Virus record (IMG/VR): IMGVR_UViG_3300042350_002797
Location: 300,555 to 364,554 of that record
DNA from: a virus
Length of the DNA: 64,000 bases
Strand: one strand, 5' to 3'
The translations under genes and the position numbers were made by a program. The notes under the pieces were generated by a model. That model had not been told where the DNA came from. It made no database searches and saw nothing but the letters and a program-made list of their open reading frames with translations. The first letter of the stretch is position 1, and every line of letters starts with the position of its first letter. Shown in pieces: positions 52,639 to 58,850 of this stretch.

Positions 52639-53577
52639 ATGGCAACTAAGAAGCCAGCAGCTAAACCTGCAACCAAAAAAGCCCCAGTGAAGAAACCTGT
52701 GGCTAAAATCAAAGCATCTACCAAAAAACCTACGGCCGTAAAAAAGCCCGCACCAAAGAAAACTAAACCAGCAGCACAACCAGTAGAACAAGAATTAGAC
52801 TTTAAACCCATGAGCAGCTTCTTATCCATGCATGCCGGTATGGATCCAGAACAGCAAGCAGCTCTAATCGCTGAACAAACTCGTCGTGCTTTTGATGTAG
52901 AAGCTTATGTACAGTTTAACGTAGCACAAACACAGGTAGCACGTAGTATCGTAGAAGAAAACGTCACTGATGCCATGCAGTCATGGGCTATTAATGCTGG
53001 CGGTAATCGTGAAATGATCATGCGTACTACAGATGATGTTTATCGTAATCGTCTTATGATGTTGAACTTGCTTAAACCTGCTAACCCAGTGGAAGCAGCA
53101 TTTCAAGAGTCAATGATCAACAAGACTAAATTGGAATACCTACAGCATCGTAATGTAATGAATCGTCGTATGGTGGATATCGCTCATGATATGGCCAACG
53201 CTATTAAGGCTATTGGTCAAGCATCAGAGAAGTTCTATCTAGCCAACGAAGAAATGGCAGCATTTATCAACGATACCGCAGACGAAAATGCAGTATGGTT
53301 CGATGGCGAACTACGTACTATGATGCGTGAAGCTACTGGCGTGACTAATGATCAGCGTATCAGTCATAGTATGGAAATCAGTCAACTATTGGCTCAGGAC
53401 GCTCAAACTGGTCGTGCCCGTATTAGAGAAGTAGCTGAGTTCGCTCAAACCCTAGGCGATAGCTTACAAGAACTACAGGAAAACGGTAACGAACTGCGCG
53501 AAGAAGTTATAAGTATTCGTGAAAAAATTGACGCTAGTCAACGTAGAATCGCAGACACAATCAGTAAACGTGTCTAA
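52639..53577 (+). CDS. Histone H1-like tail fused to a helical protein
   Basis: 312 residues with AAGGAG before the ATG. Residues 1-50 are Lys/Ala/Pro-rich (KPAAKPATKKAPVKKP), like histone H1 or bacterial H1-like tails that bind DNA. Residues 60-312 are helical with a likely coiled coil (LGDSLQELQENGNELREEVISIREK). A DNA-condensing or structural protein is possible. The basic tail and late-type box fit a packaged or DNA-associated role; this is inferred. Confidence 0.72.
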   Translation: MATKKPAAKPATKKAPVKKPVAKIKASTKKPTAVKKPAPKKTKPAAQPVEQELDFKPMSSFLSMHAGMDPEQQAALIAEQTRRAFDVEAYVQFNVAQTQVARSIVEENVTDAMQSWAINAGGNREMIMRTTDDVYRNRLMMLNLLKPANPVEAAFQESMINKTKLEYLQHRNVMNRRMVDIAHDMANAIKAIGQASEKFYLANEEMAAFINDTADENAVWFDGELRTMMREATGVTNDQRISHSMEISQLLAQDAQTGRARIREVAEFAQTLGDSLQELQENGNELREEVISIREKIDASQRRIADTISKRV

Positions 53578-53836
53578 TATAATCATACGCTCAAGGGCAC
53601 CTAGTGTAGTAGAAATGGCTGTACCTTGGCGTAGACGCAGCAGAATACGACGTATACTAAATGAACTTAGACGTATACGTCGTAGTCAACCTCATATCCG
53701 ATTAGAATACTGTAGACAACAACACATGATCTATGTTAGATTTGATCAGGATAGAGACTATACCCTATTCCAATTAATGTGGCCCATAGATTGTACTCCA
53801 TTTGAACTGACCTCACATTGGCCTACAACTGCGTAG
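53570..53836 (+). CDS. WFxLRW-like protein ending in TAG
   Basis: 88 residues from GTG 53570; ATG 53615 is an alternative. A very basic front (WRRRSRIRRILNELRRIRRSQPH) then YTLFQLMWPIDCTPFEL, a family-like motif not at the very end. It stops at TAG (53834-53836). Suppression would add 19 residues to the TGA at 53894. A nucleic-acid-binding role is possible. Confidence 0.62.
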   Translation: MSNIIIRSRAPSVVEMAVPWRRRSRIRRILNELRRIRRSQPHIRLEYCRQQHMIYVRFDQDRDYTLFQLMWPIDCTPFELTSHWPTTA

Positions 53837-53880
53837 CAGCCGCGACGCACCCGCAACAATAAAAAATCCTTAAATACAGT

Positions 53881-54114
53881 ATGTGGATACTGAACCTATA
53901 CTTCTTTGTGGTAATCTTCGCTGCTATACGCACAGGCGACTTATGGATGATCATCCCTATTACAATAATATTCATGCTACTACACTACTGGCTAGCAGAA
54001 ACGGAAGATAATGGAACTGATAACTATACTCAAAGGCCCGGCAGCTATGATAACAACTATTATAATAGGCTGGCTGATGATACGCACAGTGATTTGGATA
54101 ACTCAAAGACATGA
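53881..54114 (+). CDS. Small membrane protein
   Basis: 77 residues. Two hydrophobic segments (ILNLYFFVVIFAAI, WMIIPITIIFMLLHYW) and an acidic Asn/Asp-rich tail. No ribosome site is clear before the ATG. Function unknown. Confidence 0.62.
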   Translation: MWILNLYFFVVIFAAIRTGDLWMIIPITIIFMLLHYWLAETEDNGTDNYTQRPGSYDNNYYNRLADDTHSDLDNSKT

Positions 54115-54191
54115 TGAGTAACATATACTTGTTTGCACTGATTATAGCACTGACAGCTACATGGATTAGTCTACTTATGGGCGGAGAATAA
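54111..54191 (+). CDS. 26-residue membrane peptide
   Basis: MMSNIYLFALIIALTATWIS then LLMGGE. One span. ATGA overlap with the previous gene and two bases before the next ATG suggest translation. Function unknown. Confidence 0.5.
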   Translation: MMSNIYLFALIIALTATWISLLMGGE

Positions 54192-54192
54192 C

Positions 54193-54414
54193 ATGTGGGT
54201 ATTATTAATCAGCTTATATTTGGGACAACCTTTGGGTCAGACTGAAAGCAAAGGTATGATACATGCACCACACACTAGCTACGAAGCTTGCCTAAAAGCT
54301 AGAGATCAAGTTCGAGCAACTTGGCAATTAGATGGATATAGAACTACAGCACGATGCATATGGGTCAAACACTATAGCACAAACAACGGAGCATACAATG
54401 AGCGATTTAAATAA
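54193..54414 (+). CDS. EC...C family membrane-anchored protein
   Basis: 73 residues. MWVLLISLYLGQPLG start, YEACLKARDQVRATW and ARCIWVKHY are the family marks. GGAG lies 7 nt before the ATG. Function unknown. Confidence 0.66.
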   Translation: MWVLLISLYLGQPLGQTESKGMIHAPHTSYEACLKARDQVRATWQLDGYRTTARCIWVKHYSTNNGAYNERFK

Positions 54415-54595
54415 ACACTTGGATGAAAACCCCACACCAGCACCCTGTGAAGATAACACAGATAAAGAACGATTAGAACTAAAGAGCAAGTGGTTTAGTG
54501 TAAAGCTGGAAGAAATTAACGGATACACATTAGCTGCTATGGCCATGATCTTGACAGCTTTGGTTATAATTGTGGCTCTACTTGTGCCAGCATGA
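54398..54595 (+). CDS. Small membrane protein with C-terminal anchor
   Basis: 65 residues from ATG 54398, behind GGAG. A charged front then a C-terminal span (LAAMAMILTALVIIVALLVP). It overlaps the end of the previous gene by 17 nt. Function unknown. Confidence 0.62.
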   Translation: MSDLNKHLDENPTPAPCEDNTDKERLELKSKWFSVKLEEINGYTLAAMAMILTALVIIVALLVPA

Positions 54596-54669
54596 AAACT
54601 ATACATGTACAGGCTCTGGTGACAGGGCTAATCTTGGCAACAGTTGCACTATACAGCTGGATCACATAA
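54592..54669 (+). CDS. 25-residue membrane peptide
   Basis: MKTIHVQALVTGLILATVAL then YSWIT. One span; ATGA overlap with the previous gene. A GGCCCCGCTGCG repeat follows it. Function unknown. Confidence 0.5.
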   Translation: MKTIHVQALVTGLILATVALYSWIT

Positions 54670-54670
54670 G

Positions 54671-54871
54671 GCCCCGCTGCGCACAATTAAGGACGAATTA
54701 TGATATTCCCAGATTTACCTAAACATTATCAATGGATGCAAACAGCACCGGAACTTGTACAGAATAGAACAGCTGAGGTTCACACAGTACAGGCCCCGCT
54801 GCGCACATCTAGTGGTCTTACTATAGATGAATGGTTTGAAGAACATGGATTCAGCACAGGCCCCGCTGCGG
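54671..54871 (+). repeat. Three copies of GGCCCCGCTGCG
   Basis: At about 54672, 54793 and 54859, the last two inside the gene at 54700 in two different reading frames (QAPLR and GPAAG). A fourth partial copy is at 60919. GC-rich, unlike the surroundings. Confidence 0.75.
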
Positions 54872-54999
54872 GATCTGCGAGAAACAGTGAAGAACCTATA
54901 GATTGGTTAGCTCGTGATGCTTGGGAATTCTATGCATTGTGTACAGCTATGGTTTTATGGATTGTGTACTGGTATGGCGTACACCTAGGAGCATGGTAA
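54700..54999 (+). CDS. Membrane protein with inserted GC-rich repeats
   Basis: 99 residues. A soluble front (FPDLPKHYQWMQTAPEL, LTIDEWFEEHGF) and a C-terminal span (FYALCTAMVLWIVYWYGV). Two GGCCCCGCTGCG copies lie in the coding part. AAGGACG before the ATG is a weak ribosome site. Function unknown. Confidence 0.62.
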   Translation: MIFPDLPKHYQWMQTAPELVQNRTAEVHTVQAPLRTSSGLTIDEWFEEHGFSTGPAAGSARNSEEPIDWLARDAWEFYALCTAMVLWIVYWYGVHLGAW

Positions 55000-55085
55000 T
55001 GAAATGGTTATGGGGTTGGATTGCCGTGGCGGCACATGTAATGATGGAAGTCCTGGCGGCTATTGGATCGGCACATTTGTGGTAG
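54999..55085 (+). CDS. 28-residue membrane peptide ending in TAG
   Basis: MKWLWGWIAVAAHVMMEVLA then AIGSAHLW and TAG (55083-55085). TAATG overlap with the previous gene. Suppression would add nine residues to the next TGA. Function unknown. Confidence 0.5.
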   Translation: MKWLWGWIAVAAHVMMEVLAAIGSAHLW

Positions 55086-55189
55086 AAAGTATTATACTAT
55101 AGCCTGTCGTGACCTTAACCAAACTAATTCTTCACACCGTTGCCGCCCTATGGTAGACTAAAGTATGAGCCACAACCCCAAGGTTCGTC

Positions 55190-55292
55190 ACACAATTCTA
55201 CACTTTTTCACACCTTTTGACACTTTTCTGCCGCTTTTCTACATCTAGATTACAGAATCGTTGTGATTCTGTACACAATTTCACACTTTGTT
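55190..55292. repeat. Phased 10-bp iterons around a palindrome
   Basis: Units begin ACAC at exactly 55190, 55200, 55210 and 55220, then again at 55273 and 55283, each followed by a T-rich half. Between them ACAGAATC-GTTGT-GATTCTGT (55252-55272) is a perfect 8-bp inverted repeat. A 10-bp step keeps the sites on one face of the helix. Confidence 0.7.
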
Positions 55293-55341
55293 AGTAGAAT
55301 CATAATGGCGCCCCAACCGTTGCGGATTCTGCAACTGTATT

Positions 55342-55369
55342 CTAGGTTAGTGTGCGCTTACTTACACAG
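55342..55369. repeat. CTAGGTTAGT...CTTACTTACACA box, copy 1
   Basis: CTAGGTTAGT, then six variable bases, then CTTACTTACACA. A close copy sits at 61638-61664, just after the tRNA cluster, with a partial copy near 55383. Confidence 0.6.
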
Positions 55370-55503
55370 TTGTGAATTTATTAAGTTAGTTAGTGCTTAC
55401 TATACACAGAACCGTTGCCCACCCTCCACGTCCATCCCCAGACACGCTGTTCGAACCGTTGGACCTAGGAGTTGTTGGTTTTGTTCGCTCTCTTAGTGTG
55501 TAT

Positions 55504-55531
55504 ATTATAGCACCTCTAGCCAAAAAGTCAA
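55504..55531 (-). promoter_or_regulatory. Sigma70-type promoter facing left
   Basis: Minus strand TTGACT (55531-55526), 16 nt, TATAAT (55509-55504). It has the same GGTTGACT and GTGCTATAATATACAC context as the rightward early promoters. No gene lies ahead on this strand, so it would make a non-coding transcript through the iterons. Confidence 0.75.
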
Positions 55532-55576
55532 CCAAAATCGTGCAGATTCGCAAAAATACAACACTTTCTTTTTTGG

Positions 55577-55604
55577 TTGACATTTGATGTAGATAGTGTA
55601 TAAT
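55577..55604 (+). promoter_or_regulatory. Early-type sigma70 promoter
   Basis: TTGACA (55577-55582), 16 nt, TATAAT (55599-55604), then the leader and AAGGAG of the gene at 55636. First of the rightward series with TTGGTTGACA. Confidence 0.85.
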
Positions 55605-55635
55605 AGTGGCTTAGTTAGTTAATTAAGGAGCTGAG

Positions 55636-55875
55636 ATGGAGCTTGCAGAGATTATAACAGTCAACTATAGTGTAGACTACGATATGCTATACGACGAGGG
55701 CAAGAGCCCAGCAGAATGCGCTGAACTGTTTACTGACTTGTTTGAGCGTACTATGAGCAATCTACTACGCGATACTGAGCGTGATAACGTGGGTGGTGTC
55801 TATATATACTATCGCGCAGGCGAACGTGTAGCATGGTTTGATTACGAGAACATGTGGGGCGGGCGTTACGAATAA
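55636..55875 (+). CDS. Small soluble early protein
   Basis: 79 residues with AAGGAGC before the ATG. ELAEIITVNYSVDYDMLYDEGKS and a helical middle, then YIYYRAGERVAWFDYENMW. Own promoter. No family recognised. Confidence 0.7.
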   Translation: MELAEIITVNYSVDYDMLYDEGKSPAECAELFTDLFERTMSNLLRDTERDNVGGVYIYYRAGERVAWFDYENMWGGRYE

Positions 55876-55880
55876 AACGG

Positions 55881-55909
55881 TTGACAAATTGGGCAGAAGA
55901 CTGTATTAT
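55881..55909 (+). promoter_or_regulatory. Early-type sigma70 promoter
   Basis: TTGACA (55881-55886), 17 nt, TATTAT (55904-55909), leading to the gene at 55939. Confidence 0.8.
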
Positions 55910-55938
55910 ACACGAACACTAACGAAAAGGAGCTAAAG

Positions 55939-56295
55939 ATGGAGCTAACTCAAAACTTTGTTAATCATGCCGTCCTTGAAGCTAAGGAAGCGGCTTATGC
56001 GGCTGCGGATGACTTCTTCCGTCAGCGTCTGAATGGTGTGGATCAGTATGCCTGTGGCTTTGCTTGGGTTAACATCTGGGAGCACAATGGCGTCAAGATT
56101 AAGGGTAACACCAAGTTGGGCAAGATGCTTAAGGCAGCTGGTGTGCGTCAGGACTATACTAAGGCGTTTCAGATCTGGAATCCCAGTGGTTTGAGCGTAC
56201 AGAACGTGGACTGCAAGGAAGTGGGTGCGCAGGCTGCGGCTGATGTATTGAAGAAGTATGGATTCACAGCCTATGCAGGATCGCGTCTGGATTGA
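55939..56295 (+). CDS. Conserved phage protein with DQYACGFAWVNIW motif
   Basis: 118 residues. DQYACGFAWVNIWEHNGVKIKGNTKLGKMLKAAG and SVQNVDCKEVGAQAAADVLKKYGFTAYAGSRLD define a small conserved protein of large myophages, function unknown. AAGGAGC ribosome site. Compact and soluble, with a long basic helix. Confidence 0.78.
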   Translation: MELTQNFVNHAVLEAKEAAYAAADDFFRQRLNGVDQYACGFAWVNIWEHNGVKIKGNTKLGKMLKAAGVRQDYTKAFQIWNPSGLSVQNVDCKEVGAQAAADVLKKYGFTAYAGSRLD

Positions 56296-56326
56296 TGTTG
56301 TTTTTACGCAACAGGGTGGATTTTGG

Positions 56327-56355
56327 TTGACAAGTTCACCCTGTGGTGCTATACT
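56327..56355 (+). promoter_or_regulatory. Early-type sigma70 promoter
   Basis: TTGACA (56327-56332), 17 nt, TATACT (56350-56355), leading to the gene at 56387. Confidence 0.82.
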
Positions 56356-56386
56356 ATTGAAACTGTGTAATTAACTAGGAGCTGAT

Positions 56387-56617
56387 ATGCGTGAAGCAAC
56401 TAATCGTATTTTGGAGCTGGTGGAAGAGGGCATGTTGGACCGTGATACTGTTATCATGGCCTGCTTGAAGTACATGAGCGAGGACGATGTAGCAGACATG
56501 GCTCACGCCAACGAGTTCTTCTTGGATGAGGACGAGGAGGACGAAGAGGAAGACGAGGAGTGGGATGGACAGCCTGATGAGGCACAGGAGTGGTATGACT
56601 TTGATCCGGAATGCTAA
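56387..56617 (+). CDS. Acidic early protein with DRDTVIMACLKYMSEDDVAD motif
   Basis: 76 residues. The front half (ILELVEEGMLDRDTVIMACLKYMSEDDVADM) is a conserved helical segment seen in other phages. The rest is very acidic (DEEDEEEDEEWDG). Such tails can mimic nucleic acid. Own promoter and AGGAGC site. Function unknown. Confidence 0.72.
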   Translation: MREATNRILELVEEGMLDRDTVIMACLKYMSEDDVADMAHANEFFLDEDEEDEEEDEEWDGQPDEAQEWYDFDPEC

Positions 56618-56623
56618 TTTCGG

Positions 56624-56652
56624 TTGACAGGGTGTAGAGTTGGTGTTATACT
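56624..56652 (+). promoter_or_regulatory. Early promoter with palindrome at the -10
   Basis: TTGACA (56624-56629), 17 nt, TATACT (56647-56652). GTGTAGAG (56632-56639) and CTCTACAC (56655-56662) are inverted around it. Confidence 0.85.
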
Positions 56653-56681
56653 AGCTCTACACTAACAGAACAGGAGCAGAC

Positions 56682-57059
56682 ATGCGATACTATGACGAAC
56701 TGGCCCGTTACGAGCGTGAGGGCTTTGAAATCATTGTGGATAAGACCTATGAAGACATACATCCCCAAGACTGTTTTGACGACTCCTGTTACGATATCCC
56801 ACAGATCTGCCGTGACATCGACATGGGCAAATACGAATGGTTCATGCTCCGAGTCCGGGCTTTGGTTGAAGGGCACGAGTTGGGATCGGCCTACCTCGGG
56901 GGATGCTTATACGAAGACGCCCGCGAAGTCCTTAGTGACGGGACAGCCGAGGACCAAATCTACTTGGCTCTAGAAGAAGCCAAGCGGGCAGTATGGCCCT
57001 TGATGCGTCGATTGCAGGGCATTAATGAGACTATGGAACTGGAGGCTGTTCGTGGATAA
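56682..57059 (+). CDS. Unrecognised early protein
   Basis: 125 residues with AGGAGC before the ATG. YYDELARYEREGFEIIVDKTYED, a Cys-containing acidic middle (CFDDSCYDIPQICRDID), then a helical C-terminus. Codons use more C and G than the left of the window. The next gene starts at its stop. No family recognised. Confidence 0.7.
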   Translation: MRYYDELARYEREGFEIIVDKTYEDIHPQDCFDDSCYDIPQICRDIDMGKYEWFMLRVRALVEGHELGSAYLGGCLYEDAREVLSDGTAEDQIYLALEEAKRAVWPLMRRLQGINETMELEAVRG

Positions 57060-57210
57060 TTTTTTGGTTGACATTGAGTACGATCCTGTGTATAATACTT
57101 ACATGGCTTGCTACTCCAATGGTGTGGTAATCCAGCTAGGAGCCACTACGTATCAGGATGCAGTACTAGAGGCTGATTCAATTGAACCTTATGACTATGA
57201 AGGAGCGTGA
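57052..57210 (+). CDS. Small protein with embedded promoter sequence (GTG start)
   Basis: 52 residues from GTG 57052, with GGAGG at 57041-57045. LVDIEYDPVYNTYMACYSNG and LGATTYQDAVLEADSIEPYD form a small alpha/beta domain like the HicB type. The start overlaps the previous stop. Its own codons 6-15 contain a sigma70-type promoter. An internal ATG at 57103 would give a 35-residue form. Confidence 0.68.
   Translation: MDNFLVDIEYDPVYNTYMACYSNGVVIQLGATTYQDAVLEADSIEPYDYEGA
57068..57096 (+). promoter_or_regulatory. Sigma70-type promoter inside a coding sequence
   Basis: TTGACA (57068-57073), 17 nt, TATAAT (57091-57096), with the TTGGTTGACA and GTGTATAATA context of its neighbours. It lies in the GTG 57052 gene, 7 nt before its internal ATG. 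Confidence 0.65.
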
Positions 57211-57211
57211 A

Positions 57212-57502
57212 ATGAATATTCAAACTATTAATACCGCTATCATCAACGGTGGTTGGACCAATGCGGAACTCATGAGCATGACTGATGCTATTCGCTTTGC
57301 TCGTAAACGTTTAACAGAGCGTAGTAAGGCTGAACTGGCTGTGGGTGATGCAGTGACCTTTGACAGTACTAAACAGGGTCGGGTGGTTCGTGGCACTGTG
57401 CTTAAGATTGCTATCAAATATGTCACTGTACGGGAAACTTCAGGCGGCCTGTGGAAAGTGCCTGCTAACATGTTGAGCAAGGTTGAGGATGTTTACGCTT
57501 AA
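57212..57502 (+). CDS. Small early protein with a beta-barrel-like core
   Basis: 96 residues from ATG 57212 behind AAGGAGC. A helical front (NGGWTNAELMSMTDAIRFARKRL) then AVGDAVTFDSTKQGRVVRGTVLKIAIKYVTVRE, like a small SH3-type or OB-like strand set. Possible nucleic-acid binding; no named family. Confidence 0.7.
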   Translation: MNIQTINTAIINGGWTNAELMSMTDAIRFARKRLTERSKAELAVGDAVTFDSTKQGRVVRGTVLKIAIKYVTVRETSGGLWKVPANMLSKVEDVYA

Positions 57503-57710
57503 TAGAGTATTAGAGTGGGGAGCCTGCATTGTTACCCTTATAGGTGCAGGTTTTACTGCTTACAATGTATACCCCTTGAACATTATGTTCTTGGAGTTTG
57601 GTGCATTAATTTATATCTTTTGGAGCATACGTATACGCAAGCTCAGTTTGATTATAATTAATGTGACGCTGTTTGCAATCTACTTACCAGGAGTTTTAAG
57701 ACACTTATGA
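57489..57710 (+). CDS. Small membrane protein
   Basis: 73 residues from ATG 57489. Three hydrophobic segments (ACIVTLIGAGFTAYNV, IMFLEFGALIYIFWS, LIIINVTLFAIYLPGVL). Overlaps the previous gene by 14 nt. Function unknown. Confidence 0.66.
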   Translation: MFTLNRVLEWGACIVTLIGAGFTAYNVYPLNIMFLEFGALIYIFWSIRIRKLSLIIINVTLFAIYLPGVLRHL

Positions 57711-57856
57711 TTCAACAATACGAAGCGTGGTACAAAGACCCTAGAACTGGTGCTATGATCAAGGTCTACACCCAAGCAGATAATGTATCAGCAGCCAAAA
57801 GCTTGCTAGAAGGACAATATGGTGCTGCCAACATCTGGGGCGTAGGCGCAGTTTAA
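57707..57856 (+). CDS. 49-residue soluble protein
   Basis: MIQQYEAWYKDPRTGAMIKV to VSAAKSLLEGQYGAANIWGV. An alpha/beta design, often seen in small phage proteins. ATGA overlap with the previous gene, and a terminator follows. Function unknown. Confidence 0.62.
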   Translation: MIQQYEAWYKDPRTGAMIKVYTQADNVSAAKSLLEGQYGAANIWGVGAV

Positions 57857-57865
57857 CAATTTAAC

Positions 57866-57895
57866 AACCGTTGTAGAAATACAACGGTTTTTTTT
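57866..57895 (+). terminator. Rho-independent terminator
   Basis: AACCGTTGT (57866-57874), loop AGAAAT, ACAACGGTT (57881-57889), then six T. It abuts the next promoter, so each unit is insulated. Confidence 0.93.
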
Positions 57896-57898
57896 CGG

Positions 57899-57927
57899 TT
57901 GACTTTTGGCTAGGGCGGTGCTATACT
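57899..57927 (+). promoter_or_regulatory. Early-type sigma70 promoter
   Basis: TTGACT (57899-57904), 17 nt, TATACT (57922-57927), leading to the gene at 57960. Starts four bases after the terminator. Confidence 0.82.
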
Positions 57928-57959
57928 ATTGAAACTGTCAAAAACAACTAGGAGCTGAG

Positions 57960-58205
57960 ATGTCAAACTATCCAAATATGAGTTACTGCATGTTCCAAAA
58001 CACCCAAATGGCCATGGACCAGCTGATTACTTTTATGCAAGAAGCTGACCAGGATGACATGCTGGACATGAGCAAGGACGAGCTAAGGGCCATGCGTGAG
58101 CTGTTTGGTTATTGCGAACAGTTCATGAAGTTGGCAGAAGAGTTTGATGACCGTAGACAGCAGCTCCTGGATGCCTGCGAAGATGACGAAATGGAGGAGT
58201 TCTAA
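57960..58205 (+). CDS. Conserved phage protein with NYPNMSYCMFQNT start
   Basis: 81 residues. SNYPNMSYCMFQNTQMAMDQL then an acidic helical region. Recognisable in other large phages, function unknown. AGGAGC ribosome site and own promoter. TAATG overlap with the next gene. Confidence 0.76.
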   Translation: MSNYPNMSYCMFQNTQMAMDQLITFMQEADQDDMLDMSKDELRAMRELFGYCEQFMKLAEEFDDRRQQLLDACEDDEMEEF

Positions 58206-58468
58206 TGTATACCGTTGAAATCTACAAGAAGGATGCTCGTACCAAATCAGGCGAGCGTAGGGTACACAAGGAAGACTACAAGACAGACAATCGGTCCATG
58301 CTGGAGCATACTGTGCAGACCACATGGTTAGCACGGGATGGCTACCGCTACGAGATACACGAGACCTATGTTGTGCGTAAGAACGCCTTGAATGGGCAGG
58401 AGTTTGAAGAACGTTACGACGTGCCTTACTACTGCTCACCACGTAGCGAAACTTATTGGAGTGCTTAA
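58205..58468 (+). CDS. Small soluble protein
   Basis: 87 residues. A beta-rich, basic front (YTVEIYKKDARTKSGERRVHKED) and RYEIHETYVVRKNALNG. TAATG coupling on both sides. No family recognised. Confidence 0.7.
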   Translation: MYTVEIYKKDARTKSGERRVHKEDYKTDNRSMLEHTVQTTWLARDGYRYEIHETYVVRKNALNGQEFEERYDVPYYCSPRSETYWSA

Positions 58469-58668
58469 TGTTAACAGCTAAACAACAATGGTTATTTGAG
58501 CAACTGGGTGAGAGCCCAGCAGACGAGCATGAGGTTAGATTGCGTCATCGTCTATGCGTGGAGCAGTACGGAGCTGTTAAAGATTTCACAAGATGGCTGA
58601 CCAAGCGTCTGTATCGCAAGTGGGAGCTAGATCGTAGCAGAACAACAACACCTTATCTAGGAGACTAA
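58468..58668 (+). CDS. Small basic helical protein
   Basis: 66 residues from ATG 58468. LTAKQQWLFEQLGESPADEHEVRLRHRLCVEQYGAV then a basic tail (RWLTKRLYRKWELDRSRT). Possible nucleic-acid binding by charge only. Confidence 0.68.
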   Translation: MLTAKQQWLFEQLGESPADEHEVRLRHRLCVEQYGAVKDFTRWLTKRLYRKWELDRSRTTTPYLGD

Positions 58669-58669
58669 T

Positions 58670-58786
58670 ATGTTAAAAATAGCAATAGGTATGGGCAGCA
58701 TTGTTATGATGATTGCAACACTAATTACTGCTTTAGTAATAACCCGAATGTGCCTTAGTGCTGCTCATCACTTCCTGCTGAAATAG
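58670..58786 (+). CDS. 38-residue membrane peptide ending in TAG
   Basis: MLKIAIGMGSIVMMIATLIT then ALVITRMCLSAAHHFLLK. GGAG lies before the ATG. TAG at 58784-58786 overlaps the start of the next promoter's GGTTGACA region. Function unknown. Confidence 0.58.
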   Translation: MLKIAIGMGSIVMMIATLITALVITRMCLSAAHHFLLK

Positions 58787-58787
58787 G

Positions 58788-58816
58788 TTGACATTTGGGC
58801 ACAGAGGTGCTATTAT
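58788..58816 (+). promoter_or_regulatory. Early-type sigma70 promoter
   Basis: TTGACA (58788-58793), 17 nt, TATTAT (58811-58816), leading to the gene at 58851. Confidence 0.82.
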
Positions 58817-58850
58817 ATACACACTTAGACAACAACAGAAGGAGAGCGAA

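Larger units (their letters stand above)
55086..55635. other. Non-coding regulatory hub, possible origin
   Basis: No credible gene in about 550 bp. It holds four ACAC-starting 10-bp units (55190-55229), a palindrome (55252-55272), two more units (55273-55292), four ACCGTTG boxes (55136, 55316, 55411, 55455) and divergent promoters at the right end. It separates the small-gene operon from the early promoter cassettes. Organisation suggests a replication origin or a control region; neither is shown. Confidence 0.55.

Noticed and set aside
55263-55587. Several 60-77 codon frames in the 55.1-55.6 kb region
   Set aside because: No ribosome sites, low-complexity products, and they overlap the iterons and promoters.
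58788-58850. Extended start of the 58851 gene at TTG 58788
   Set aside because: That TTG is the -35 element of the promoter; the ATG at 58851 has a clear ribosome site.
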